Source: an uncultured Mollicutes bacterium (lineage in GTDB: Bacteria; Bacillota_I; Bacilli_A; ML615J-28; CAG-313). Taken from it: DNA of 64,000 bases. The position numbers were made by a program, and so were the translations under genes. The stretch is taken from assembly GCA_900539265.1 (NCBI GenBank), contig UQBM01000006.1, forward strand, positions 1-64,000. The letters are read 5' to 3'. Each line of letters opens with the position of its first letter. Position 1 is the stretch's first letter. The notes beneath the pieces were generated by a model. That model saw only the letters and a list, made by a program, of their open reading frames with translations, made no database searches and had not been told where the DNA came from. Below are positions 34,410-42,320 of this stretch, in pieces.

Positions 34410-35719
34410 TGAAATATCTCTTTTTAGCAAGTGAGTATGATTTAGTTGTTGATGATACGTTTGAACTATTTTATCGAGGAGTTATTTGTTTAAATAATCC
34501 TTACCAATATTATATTTTAATTAAGTGTGAAAAAGGTCATCCTTATCCTAGATATTATACCTTTACTCCAAAATTACAAGATGTTGGTGATTATCCTTTA
34601 ACAATAACTCTATTAGATAATAATCATCAAATAGTTGATGAAGAAACAACTATTTTACGTATTCGAAATCCTCATCAACCTAAGGAAAAATTAAATGTTT
34701 TATGTATTGGCGATAGTTTAACATTTAATGGTGTTTGGCCAAGTGAAGGGTATCGAAGATTTACAAAAACTGGTGGTAATCCTTTAGGTAATGGATTTAG
34801 TGATAGTCTTCATATGATAGGTAGTTGTAAAAAGGAAGTTGATGATAGTGTTGTTGGTTATGAGGGATATGGTTCTTGGACTTGGAAATCATTTTGTACA
34901 AATGATTTAGTAAGTACTAGGTCGCCTATTTGGGTTAGTGTTCAAAAACATAATCTGGATGAGAATGATCAACACAGTATTTGGAAATCTGGTAATTTAG
35001 AATGGGTGTTAGAAAGTATAGAAGAGAAGAGACTTAAATTTAAACGTGGAAATAACAATTGTTCTCCTAGCCCACAAATTGAAAAAGAATTTGTGCATCT
35101 TGATGGTGGAATTCATCATGATTCAATTTTTATTGACGATTTTAACTTTGAAATAGGAAATCCTTTTTGGAATGATGAAATTAAAGATATTGATTTTAAA
35201 AAATATGCCAAAAAGCAAGGAGTTTCCCAAATTGATTTAGTGTATATTCTATTGACGTGGAATGGATTATATCGCCCATATGATCAAGAATTTAATCGCC
35301 ATTTGGACTATGCCAAAATTTTAATTAATAAAATTCATCAAGCTTTTTCTAATGTTCATATTACCCTTTTGGGCATTCCTATTTGTTCTGTAAATGGTGG
35401 TATTGCTGCAAATTATGGGGCAAATGGTCCATATAGTGATACTTTTGGTACAATTTCCACAGCTTTTAATTATAATAAATGTTTAGAAAATTTTGTAAAT
35501 CAAAAAGATTATAAAACTTACTGTCGGTATGTGGATTGTAAGGCACAATTTGATAGTGAATATAATATGCCAAGTATTGAAAAACCAGTAAACATTAGAT
35601 CAAAGATTACTGAAAGAATTGGAACTAATGGTGTTCACCCTAATATGGATGGTTATTTGCAATTAGGTGATGCTTTTTATCGGGCTTTAGTTAAAGACAT
35701 TAATGATTTGACAAAATAA
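34409..35719 (+). CDS. SGNH/GDSL-type hydrolase with N-terminal beta domain
   Basis: A 436-residue protein. The N-terminal 85 residues look like a carbohydrate-binding or Ig-like beta domain. The SGNH domain begins with block I, VLCIGDSLTFNG near residue 97, with the nucleophile Ser; the Gly of block II may lie in VGYEGYGSW, the Asn of block III in LTWNGLY near 290, and block V is GTNGVHPNMDGY near 412 with the catalytic His. It would remove acetyl or other ester groups from glycans. No signal peptide is seen. The start codon overlaps the lipoprotein stop as TAATG, so the two are translationally coupled. Confidence 0.82.
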   Translation: MKYLFLASEYDLVVDDTFELFYRGVICLNNPYQYYILIKCEKGHPYPRYYTFTPKLQDVGDYPLTITLLDNNHQIVDEETTILRIRNPHQPKEKLNVLCIGDSLTFNGVWPSEGYRRFTKTGGNPLGNGFSDSLHMIGSCKKEVDDSVVGYEGYGSWTWKSFCTNDLVSTRSPIWVSVQKHNLDENDQHSIWKSGNLEWVLESIEEKRLKFKRGNNNCSPSPQIEKEFVHLDGGIHHDSIFIDDFNFEIGNPFWNDEIKDIDFKKYAKKQGVSQIDLVYILLTWNGLYRPYDQEFNRHLDYAKILINKIHQAFSNVHITLLGIPICSVNGGIAANYGANGPYSDTFGTISTAFNYNKCLENFVNQKDYKTYCRYVDCKAQFDSEYNMPSIEKPVNIRSKITERIGTNGVHPNMDGYLQLGDAFYRALVKDINDLTK

Positions 35720-35753
35720 ACAATAAAATCATAATATAATTTATAAGTATTTT

Positions 35754-35783
35754 TTGAGCATAAATTAAAAAAAAGCGTATAAT
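35754..35783 (+). promoter_or_regulatory. Promoter of the ECF S-component gene
   Basis: TTGAGC (35754-35759), an 18-base spacer and TATAAT (35778-35783), about 34 bases before the start codon. Confidence 0.6.
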
Positions 35784-35816
35784 ATATTATAAAATAGTAT
35801 AGTGGAGATGATGAAA

Positions 35817-36605
35817 ATGTTAAATGACAGTTTTAAAAAAATGAATTCTAATCAAAGAGTTATTATCAAAATAGCATTAATAGGTGTTCTTAGTGCCCTT
35901 TGCTATGTTGCGGTAATGTTTTCAATTCCGATTCCATCTCCTCTTGGTAAACCAATGCTTCATTTTGGTAATCTCATCGTTATTATTTCGGCTTTACTTT
36001 TTGGTGGTCCTATTGGCGGTATTTCGGGTGCTATTGGAATGGGATTATATGATATTTTTGCAGGGTATGATGTTTGGTCAATTATGAGAACAATTATTTT
36101 AAAGTTATTAATGGGATTAATTGTTGGTTTCATTTACAATAAATTAATAAAAAAAGAAAATAATAGGGCCAATATTATGTTATTAGTATTGGGTAGTATA
36201 TTGTTATTCATTGGTATTAGTTTAATGATTGTAGCAATTAAAAATGGCGGGTTGTTAAAAATTGATAATATAGGTGAAAAATCAATTGATTGGCCTAGTT
36301 ATGTATTTAGTATTATTAATGGAGTTTTTCTTGTTTTAGTAGGAATTTTATCTAGTAAGATGCCAAATAAATTAAAAATTGCAAGTCTAGCAACTTCCAT
36401 AGCAATTGTTGTAAATATTTTTGGTGAATTTATTTATAAAGTTTTAAAACAAGCAACTCTTGGTGGTAGTAACTTGTCATATTCAGTTGGCATTGGTTTT
36501 TTGAGTATTCCAGCAACTTTAATTAATGGAGCGATAACGCTTGCTATCATACTTTTAATTTTTTTACCAATTGAAAATGCAATAAAAAAAATATTTAGTA
36601 AATAG
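35817..36605 (+). CDS. ECF transporter substrate-binding (S) component
   Basis: A 262-residue membrane protein with about seven or eight helices. The N-terminal part (ALIGVLSALCYVAVMF, then FGGPIGGISGAIGMGLYD) is typical of ECF S-components, which bind a vitamin and dock to the shared EcfT-EcfA module. An insertion of two helices near residues 105-185 makes it longer than usual. The substrate cannot be told; riboflavin-type (PF07155) is the closest look. No EcfAAT genes are nearby, so it belongs to the group II type. ATG 35817 fits GGAG at 35804-35807 best; earlier codons lie inside the ribosome site. Confidence 0.78.
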   Translation: MLNDSFKKMNSNQRVIIKIALIGVLSALCYVAVMFSIPIPSPLGKPMLHFGNLIVIISALLFGGPIGGISGAIGMGLYDIFAGYDVWSIMRTIILKLLMGLIVGFIYNKLIKKENNRANIMLLVLGSILLFIGISLMIVAIKNGGLLKIDNIGEKSIDWPSYVFSIINGVFLVLVGILSSKMPNKLKIASLATSIAIVVNIFGEFIYKVLKQATLGGSNLSYSVGIGFLSIPATLINGAITLAIILLIFLPIENAIKKIFSK

Positions 36606-36662
36606 TCCAAAAATACAAACAATTATAATCAAGAATCCATATTATATCATAGGAGGTGTAAT

Positions 36663-37454
36663 ATGGATTTTTATTATGTTAAAATAGCATTTTACGCAAC
36701 TTTATTCACTTGGTTTGTTACTGCTTTAGGTGCATCAATGGTTTTTTTATTTAAAAAAGTCTCAAATAAAATTATGTCATTAATGTTTGGCTTTGGAGCA
36801 GGCGTAATGATTGCAGCATCATTTTTTAGTTTAATTCTTCCTGGAATTGAATTAGCTGATGAAATGAATCAAATTAGTTATTTAGTAATAGGGTTTGGGG
36901 TTTTATTTGGCGGAGTATTAATCTTTTTAATTGATGTTTTTATTCCTCATATGCATATAAATAAAGAAACTCCTGAAGGAATGAGTTCATCTTGGAGTCG
37001 TAAAATTTTGCTCGTGTTAGCAATTACTTTACACAATATTCCCGAAGGACTAGCTATTGGAGTAGCATTTGGAACAATTGCCACAGGTCTTGAAGGTGCA
37101 TCACTTGCTTCAGCTTGGATTCTTGCAATTGGTATTGGTTTACAGAATTTTCCTGAAGGAATGGCAGTTAGTGTTCCATTAAGAAGTGAGGGAATTTCAA
37201 GAAAAAAGGCCTTTTTTTACGGTCAAGCAAGTGGTATGGTTGAGCCTATTAGTGCTGTAATAGGTGCCATTTTAGTAACGTTCATTAAACCAATTCTACC
37301 ATTTGTATTAGGATTTGCAGCGGGCGCTATGATATATGTTGTGGCAGAAGAACTGATTCCATCAGGAAAAACATCAAAAAAAGATAAATTTGGTACAATT
37401 GGTGTAATGATTGGTTTTATTTTGATGATGGTTTTAGATATTGCCCTTGGATAA
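36663..37454 (+). CDS. ZIP family metal transporter
   Basis: A 263-residue membrane protein with eight helices. The metal-site helices TLHNIPEGLAIGVAF near residue 122 and IGLQNFPEGMAVSVP near 160 have the HN-P-E-G and N-P-E-G ligands of ZIP proteins such as ZupT/GufA. A His-containing loop (FIPHMHINKE) follows helix 3. It would import zinc or another divalent metal. AGGAGGTG is the ribosome site. A terminator follows. Confidence 0.93.
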   Translation: MDFYYVKIAFYATLFTWFVTALGASMVFLFKKVSNKIMSLMFGFGAGVMIAASFFSLILPGIELADEMNQISYLVIGFGVLFGGVLIFLIDVFIPHMHINKETPEGMSSSWSRKILLVLAITLHNIPEGLAIGVAFGTIATGLEGASLASAWILAIGIGLQNFPEGMAVSVPLRSEGISRKKAFFYGQASGMVEPISAVIGAILVTFIKPILPFVLGFAAGAMIYVVAEELIPSGKTSKKDKFGTIGVMIGFILMMVLDIALG

Positions 37455-37470
37455 GAATAAAATAAAATGG

Positions 37471-37494
37471 AAAGCACTTATAAAAGTGCTTTTT
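37471..37494 (+). terminator. Terminator after the ZIP gene
   Basis: AAAGCACTT, loop ATAA, AAGTGCTTT and more T. Confidence 0.9.
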
Positions 37495-37512
37495 AAAATG
37501 AGTTGAATAAAG

Positions 37513-37533
37513 AAAACTGCTGTTTCCAGCAGT
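37513..37533 (-). terminator. Terminator for the CotY/CotZ-like gene
   Basis: Read on the minus strand ACTGCTG, loop GAAA, CAGCAGT is followed by TTTTC. It is about 70 bases after the gene's stop. Confidence 0.65.
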
Positions 37534-37563
37534 CTTGAAAAATAAGGAATATGGCTAAGGGTA

Positions 37564-37593
37564 GTACCAGTAGTAGCTTAATACTACTGGTAC
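37564..37593. repeat. Perfect 12-bp inverted repeat after cotY/Z-like gene
   Basis: GTACCAGTAGTA, loop GCTTAA, TACTACTGGTAC: a very stable hairpin in the 3' untranslated part of the coat gene, without a T run. It may protect the mRNA 3' side, an idea that fits long-lived sporulation messages. Confidence 0.6.
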
Positions 37594-37604
37594 GTTTTGT
37601 TAAT

Positions 37605-38042
37605 CTAAATTAATTGTGAACAAAGAGTATCACAGTTAATTGGATCAAAACATTGAACAACCCCAATACAAGAGATTCTCACTACAATAGTATAAGTTGT
37701 ACAAGTTATTTCACCAGTTTCATCATCTTCAGTAAGTAATCTTAAAACAACCGTTTCATCATTTCTAACCTCTTCAACTCTAAATAAGTTAGCGGTTGTC
37801 CCGGTTGTTCCTACAGCTGCTTCAAATCTTGTGCCATTGCAACAAATATATATTGCAATTGGTTTGGTATTGAACATTGATGAAATCATACAGTTATCGC
37901 ATTGGTTTGTGGCGTTAGCGATAATAGCCTCTTTTTGTAATTGATCAATTCTTTTTAATAATTGCGCAATTGTACCATTATTGGCATTGCTTATATTAGT
38001 ACTAGTACTAGTTGTAGTTACTCCATTCCCAAAACAAGCCAT
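37605..38042 (-). CDS. Spore coat protein, CotY/CotZ/ExsY family
   Basis: A 145-residue Cys-rich protein (nine Cys). The family core is visible: IYICCNGTRFEAAVG, then LFRVEEVRNDETVVLRLL, which matches the 'FRV..V..D.AVL.LL' block of CotY, CotZ and ExsY, and a final Cys-rich tail with PINCDTLCSQLI. These proteins form a disulfide-linked outer coat lattice. The N-terminal 25 residues are Thr/Ser/Asn-rich. AGGTG is the ribosome site. A sigma-K-type promoter lies 22 bases upstream, as expected for a late mother-cell coat gene. Its neighbours are unrelated except the sspI gene 540 bases away. Confidence 0.78.
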   Translation of the reverse strand: MACFGNGVTTTSTSTNISNANNGTIAQLLKRIDQLQKEAIIANATNQCDNCMISSMFNTKPIAIYICCNGTRFEAAVGTTGTTANLFRVEEVRNDETVVLRLLTEDDETGEITCTTYTIVVRISCIGVVQCFDPINCDTLCSQLI

Positions 38043-38063
38043 ATTTGCACCTCACTTTCAATG

Positions 38064-38091
38064 TATAGTATGAAAAAGGTTTTGAAATGTT
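38064..38091 (-). promoter_or_regulatory. Sigma-K-type promoter of the coat gene
   Basis: On the minus strand AACA (AC at 38090-38089), 16 bases, then CATACTATA (38072-38064). This fits the B. subtilis sigma-K consensus mACm-N16-CATAnnnTA. Confidence 0.65.
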
Positions 38092-38121
38092 TTGTTTTAT
38101 TACCTATAAATCACATGTTAC

Positions 38122-38150
38122 TTGCAAAAAATGGTAAAAGAGCGTATAAT
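38122..38150 (+). promoter_or_regulatory. Sigma-A promoter of the EIIB-like gene
   Basis: TTGCAA (38122-38127), 17 bases and TATAAT (38145-38150), 29 bases before the start codon. Confidence 0.75.
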
Positions 38151-38178
38151 ATAAATATAATGAAAGGAAGATTTTATT

Positions 38179-38538
38179 ATGATATCTTTAGATTTAGTTT
38201 CTGATCCTCAAATGAGATTAGTATTTTTTATTGTATTTGGTTGTTGTTTTATTCCGATTTTTGCTTTAGTCATTGTATGCTTTATAAAATTATTATTAAA
38301 ACAAAAAAAACGTGTGACCAAAAGTAAAAATATCTCAAGTATTCGGTATTTAGACTATTTTGGAGGAGATGATAATATTATCTCTGTAACCAAAAATTTA
38401 TCGAGAGTGACAGTTATTGTTAAAGATGTAGAATTAGTCAATTTAGAAAGTATTAAAAATCAAGGAATTGGTGTAATGATTACAGGAAATACTATCAAGT
38501 GTTCTTCACAAGAATTTGCAGACCAGATAAAAGAATAA
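38179..38538 (+). CDS. Membrane-anchored degenerate PTS EIIB-like protein
   Basis: A 119-residue protein with one strong membrane helix (residues about 12-38), a basic linker and a C-terminal 75-residue domain that follows the glucose-family PTS EIIB fold: YLDYFGGDDNIISV, then a strand that in EIIB reads C-x-T-R-L-R-V-x-V-K-D, then GVMITGNTIKC near the end. Here the phosphorylated Cys position is Asn (KNLSRVTVIVKD). A Cys is present near residue 110, but not at the active place. It therefore cannot carry phosphate as a normal EIIB and may be a regulatory or structural protein. AAAGGAAG precedes the ATG. Confidence 0.7.
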   Translation: MISLDLVSDPQMRLVFFIVFGCCFIPIFALVIVCFIKLLLKQKKRVTKSKNISSIRYLDYFGGDDNIISVTKNLSRVTVIVKDVELVNLESIKNQGIGVMITGNTIKCSSQEFADQIKE

Positions 38539-38539
38539 A

Positions 38540-38570
38540 AGTCATTATTTATTATGATAAAATAATGACT
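38540..38570. terminator. Convergent terminator
   Basis: AGTCATTATTT pairs with AAATAATGACT over 11 bases. On the minus strand it is followed by TTTTATT and serves the sspI gene; the plus side has a weaker T-rich tail. Confidence 0.75.
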
Positions 38571-38581
38571 TCTGTTCTTTG

Positions 38582-38788
38582 TTAATTTAAACTTTGAGTT
38601 ACTTTTGTAGCAAGTGTTTCTTTAAAAGATGCATCTGAAGATTTCCAAAGTACTTCAAATAAAACTCCAAGACCTGGTAATACTTTTTCTTCTTTAGTAG
38701 TCGTTGCATCTTCAATAGTTTTAAAAACTTCATCGGTTGTTGCATTTTTTAAATTATCGATAACTGCTTTTCTAATACTAATATCCAT
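38582..38788 (-). CDS. sspI: Small acid-soluble spore protein I
   Basis: A 68-residue protein that follows B. subtilis SspI almost end to end: it starts MDISIRKAVIDNLK and has the family block EEKVLPGLGVLFEVLW in the same place. SspI is a minor forespore protein present only in sporulating Bacilli. AGGAGGT is 7 bases before the ATG. A sigma-G-type promoter lies 20 bases upstream. This gene alone is good evidence that the organism makes endospores. Confidence 0.92.
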   Translation of the reverse strand: MDISIRKAVIDNLKNATTDEVFKTIEDATTTKEEKVLPGLGVLFEVLWKSSDASFKETLATKVTQSLN

Positions 38789-38808
38789 AATATACCTCCT
38801 ATTAAGTT

Positions 38809-38838
38809 TATTATGGACAATAAAAATAAGATTTATAC
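38809..38838 (-). promoter_or_regulatory. Sigma-G-type promoter of sspI
   Basis: On the minus strand GTATA (38838-38834), 18 bases, then CATAATA (38815-38809). This agrees with the B. subtilis sigma-G consensus GHATR-N17/18-CATWHTA at every position. Confidence 0.75.
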
Positions 38839-38855
38839 GAAAGGAATATAATTAT

Positions 38856-40220
38856 ATGGATTTTAAAAAGATTGTTTATGATAATCAAGAGAAGATTATT
38901 AAAACGTTTCAGGGATTATTAAAAATACCAAGTGTTTTAGATTATGATTCTGCAACTCCTAAAATGCCATTTGGAAAAGATATCAATAATGCATTGATAT
39001 ATATGTTAGAACTTGCTAAAAAAGATGGCTTTATTGTTATAAATGATGATGGATATGCAGGAGAAATTAGTTATAAAACCTCTGATTCAAAGGAGTCAGT
39101 TGGTATTTTATGTCATTTAGATGTGGTTCCTGCTGGGAATAAGTGGACTTACCCACCATACGAGGCAAGAATAGTTGATGGTAAAATTTATGCTAGAGGT
39201 ACGACGGATGATAAAGGTCCCACAATTGCTAGTTATTTTGCCTTAAAGTTTATTAAAGATGCCAATATTAAATTAAAAAAAGAAATAAAAATAATCTTAG
39301 GGACAGATGAAGAAACAAGTTGGCGTGGAATAGAACATTATTTAAAAAAATATCCAATGCCTTCAGTGGGCTTTGCTCCAGATTGTAGTTTTCCACTTGT
39401 TTATGGTGAAAAAGGGCGAATGTCTTTTGATCTTTCCACACAAGATTTTAATGATGAGGTGGTAGAATCAATTAAAGGTGGAGATCGTTATAATGTTGTT
39501 ATGGATGAAGTTGTGGCTATTCTTAAGGTCAATTTGGCAAAAGAATTTAATGAATATCTTCATAAACATTCATTAAAAGGTTTTGTTAAAGATAATAAAT
39601 ATACAATTGAAGGAGTTGCGGCTCATGCAATGGAACCAGAAAAGGGAATAAATGCAGGACTTCATATGTGTAATTTCTTAAAAGATTATTCTAAACATCC
39701 TTTAATTAAATTTCTAGCAACATATTTTTATGATGATCCTTATTTTAAAAAGATGAATTTAGATTATGATGATTTTGAAATGGGTCCAATTACTGTTAAT
39801 ATTGGTATAATGGAAATTTCTTGCCATAATGTAAGAGTTACTTTAGATAGTAGATTTCCAGTTCGATATGATATAGATCGATTTAATCAAATATTCAATG
39901 AACTGCTCATAAAGTATAATCTTTTTATTGCCACAAAAACATATAAAAATCCACATTATGTTAATCCTAATGATGAACTTGTAAAATTATTATATGAGGC
40001 ATATGTTAAAAATACTGGTGATACCATTAACAAGCCATTTACAGTAGGAGGGGGAACATATGCAGGAATCTTGGATAAAGGTGTTGCTTATGGTATGGGA
40101 TTTCCAGGTGAATTAGATCTAGCACATCAAAAAGATGAATGTCTTGCTATTGAAAGTTTATTGAAAGGTATTTTAATCTATATTGATGCTATTTTATCAC
40201 TAGGTGAAATTGATGCGTAG
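38856..40220 (+). CDS. pepV: M20 family dipeptidase PepV
   Basis: A 454-residue zinc peptidase. Metal ligands: His and Asp in GILCHLDVVPAG near residue 88-90, the catalytic Glu pair in GTDEETSWRG near 151-152, and an Asp in FAPDCSFP near 175; the final His is in ELDLAHQKDE near 431. The block GKIYARGTTDDKGP near 120 is diagnostic for PepV/Xaa-His dipeptidases. It cleaves dipeptides in the cytoplasm. It overlaps trmB by 8 bases. Confidence 0.93.
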   Translation: MDFKKIVYDNQEKIIKTFQGLLKIPSVLDYDSATPKMPFGKDINNALIYMLELAKKDGFIVINDDGYAGEISYKTSDSKESVGILCHLDVVPAGNKWTYPPYEARIVDGKIYARGTTDDKGPTIASYFALKFIKDANIKLKKEIKIILGTDEETSWRGIEHYLKKYPMPSVGFAPDCSFPLVYGEKGRMSFDLSTQDFNDEVVESIKGGDRYNVVMDEVVAILKVNLAKEFNEYLHKHSLKGFVKDNKYTIEGVAAHAMEPEKGINAGLHMCNFLKDYSKHPLIKFLATYFYDDPYFKKMNLDYDDFEMGPITVNIGIMEISCHNVRVTLDSRFPVRYDIDRFNQIFNELLIKYNLFIATKTYKNPHYVNPNDELVKLLYEAYVKNTGDTINKPFTVGGGTYAGILDKGVAYGMGFPGELDLAHQKDECLAIESLLKGILIYIDAILSLGEIDA

Positions 40221-40845
40221 AAGAAATGTCAAAAATGCTCAAAGGAGAATTGAGAATCATTTAGATTTGCTTATTAAGAATCCACAAGATTACAAAGGAA
40301 AATGGCAAAAATTCTTTAATAATAATAATCCTATTTATTTAGAGATTGGTATGGGAAAAGGGAGATTTTTACTAGAACATGCTAATCATAATCCTAATAT
40401 TAATTATATTGGTTTAGAAAAATTTGCTAGTGTAATTGTTCAAGCGGTTGAAAAAATATCTGTATCTCATTTATCAAATATCAAATTAATTAATGATGAT
40501 GCTACAAAAATTCTTGAATTTTTTGATCAAAAAGAAATTCAAAAAATTTATTTAAATTTTAGTGATCCTTGGCCCAAAAATCGCCATGAAAAAAGAAGAC
40601 TAACTTATAAGAAATTTTTAGAAAAATATGAAATTATTTTAAATGGTGACTTAGAAATGAAAACGGATAATCAAGCCTTATTTGAATATAGTCTAATTTC
40701 TTTTAATCAAGAACATTGGAAATTTTTAGATTTAAGTTTGGATCTCCATAATCGAAGTGTTGATGAAATGATTATTTTAACAGAGTATGAAGAAAGGTTT
40801 ATTAAAAAGGGAAATAGGATATATTTTCTAAAAGCCAAAAAATAG
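40213..40845 (+). CDS. trmB: tRNA (guanine-N7-)-methyltransferase
   Basis: A 210-residue Rossmann methyltransferase for m7G46 in tRNA. The SAM loop is EIGMGKGRFL near residue 42, and the family signatures FSDPWPKNRHEKRRL near 116-130 and FEYSLISF are present. ATG 40213 is chosen with AGGTGA just upstream; upstream codons in the frame lie inside the pepV end. It is coupled to pepV by an 8-base overlap. Confidence 0.94.
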   Translation: MRRRNVKNAQRRIENHLDLLIKNPQDYKGKWQKFFNNNNPIYLEIGMGKGRFLLEHANHNPNINYIGLEKFASVIVQAVEKISVSHLSNIKLINDDATKILEFFDQKEIQKIYLNFSDPWPKNRHEKRRLTYKKFLEKYEIILNGDLEMKTDNQALFEYSLISFNQEHWKFLDLSLDLHNRSVDEMIILTEYEERFIKKGNRIYFLKAKK

Positions 40846-40857
40846 AAAGGAAAAATT

Positions 40858-41403
40858 ATGAAAGGAATAATTCTATTAGCTAATCATTTTGAAGATGTGG
40901 AAGCTCTAATTACAATTGATATGTTGAGAAGAGCTAAAATAGAAATTGATTTAGTTAGTATAACAGAAGATTATAATTTAGTTACTCAATCAGGTGTTAG
41001 ATTGCAAGCAGATCATTTAATTAGTGAAATTGATTTAGATGAGTATGCTTTTTTAATAATACCAGGTGGTAAAGCTGTCTTTGAAACTCATTTAAATTCG
41101 AATATTACTAAAAATTGTATAAAATTATTTTATAAAAAGCAAAAATTGATTGCTACTATTTGTGCTGCACCATTAATTTTAGATTCATTAGGAATATTAA
41201 AAGATAAAGAATATGTATGTTTTCCTAGTTGTGAAAAAAGCATTGATGGTATTTATAAAGAAAATGAAAAAGTTGTTGTAAGTAATAATATTATTACTTC
41301 AAAAGCGGCAGGAACAACATTTGATTTTGCTTTTGCTATCATTAAATATTTACTTAATGAAGAAATGGCTAATATAGTTTTAAATAATGTTTATTATAAG
41401 TAA
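40858..41403 (+). CDS. DJ-1/PfpI family protein
   Basis: A 181-residue flavodoxin-like protein. The nucleophile Cys is in ATICAAPLIL near residue 101, preceded by IIPGGK near 63 and followed by the family end ITSKAAGTTFDFA. The catalytic Glu is in NHFEDVEAL near 14. Members act as deglycases, chaperones or amidases under stress; the exact activity is open. It is 12 bases after trmB in the same operon, ended by a terminator. Confidence 0.88.
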   Translation: MKGIILLANHFEDVEALITIDMLRRAKIEIDLVSITEDYNLVTQSGVRLQADHLISEIDLDEYAFLIIPGGKAVFETHLNSNITKNCIKLFYKKQKLIATICAAPLILDSLGILKDKEYVCFPSCEKSIDGIYKENEKVVVSNNIITSKAAGTTFDFAFAIIKYLLNEEMANIVLNNVYYK

Positions 41404-41412
41404 AATTAAGAT

Positions 41413-41441
41413 GATATTAACAATAAAGTTAATATCTTTTT
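41413..41441 (+). terminator. Terminator after the DJ-1 gene
   Basis: GATATTAAC, loop AATAAA, GTTAATATC and five T. Confidence 0.88.
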
Positions 41442-41483
41442 AATTAAAGAAAAAATTTAATCATATAATTTAATGGTGATTAA

Positions 41484-42260
41484 ATGGAATATATTGGAAT
41501 TTTTCAAGGTGGTGGAATGAAAGGTATCGCTTATATTGGTGCCCTCATTGCTCTTGAAGAAAATGGTTTTACATGTAAAAAAGCTGCTGGAACTAGTGTT
41601 GGGGCAATTATTGCAGGTTTAGTAGCAGCAGGGTATAATGGTCAAGAAATGCTTTATATAATAAATAATTTAGATTTTAAAACATTAGTCAAAAGTGAAC
41701 CTAATAAAATAAAAAGTTTAATAAGTGATAAAGGTTTATATTCTACCTTTCATCTCGAAGAAGAAATTGATTATTTATTAAGGATTAAAGGAATTTATAC
41801 TTTCAATAATTTAAGATTAGAAAATGATTATAAATTAAAAGTAGTAGGTACAAATGCTCAAAAGTATAAACAAATTATTTTCCCTGATGATTTATCAATA
41901 TATCAAATAAATCCTAATCTTTTTCCTGTATCTAAAGCAATTATAATGAGTGCTAGTTATCCAGGATATTTCAAACCACTTAAATTAATTAATGATTATG
42001 TATTAGATGGTGGTTTATGTAATAATTTTCCTTGTAATGTTTTTAAATATAAAGATAATGATTTAGTAATAGGTTTTCAACTATTGCAAAAAGAATTAAA
42101 AAATATTCCTCCATATATTAATTTAATAAAAATAAACACTAATGGTTCAAAAATTTTAAATTTTAAAATGTCTAAAGAAGAACAAGGGAAGTTACTGAGA
42201 AGAGGCTATCAGGAAGGTTTGAAAATGGTAGGTAAAATTATTGAGAGATATCATTCTTAA
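41484..42260 (+). CDS. Patatin-like phospholipase
   Basis: A 258-residue patatin-fold lipase. The oxyanion loop GGGMKGIAY is at residues 9-17, the nucleophile Ser in GTSVGA near 36 and the Asp of the catalytic dyad in LDGGL near 174. It has no signal peptide and no extra domain, so it is a cytoplasmic, RssA-like patatin that would release fatty acids from phospholipids. ATGGTGATTA is the ribosome site. It is followed by a separate HAD gene. Confidence 0.92.
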   Translation: MEYIGIFQGGGMKGIAYIGALIALEENGFTCKKAAGTSVGAIIAGLVAAGYNGQEMLYIINNLDFKTLVKSEPNKIKSLISDKGLYSTFHLEEEIDYLLRIKGIYTFNNLRLENDYKLKVVGTNAQKYKQIIFPDDLSIYQINPNLFPVSKAIIMSASYPGYFKPLKLINDYVLDGGLCNNFPCNVFKYKDNDLVIGFQLLQKELKNIPPYINLIKINTNGSKILNFKMSKEEQGKLLRRGYQEGLKMVGKIIERYHS

Positions 42261-42320
42261 AAATGGAAAAATAAGAAAAATCTAAGATTTTGAATACAAT
42301 ATATGTATAGAGGTATTAAA

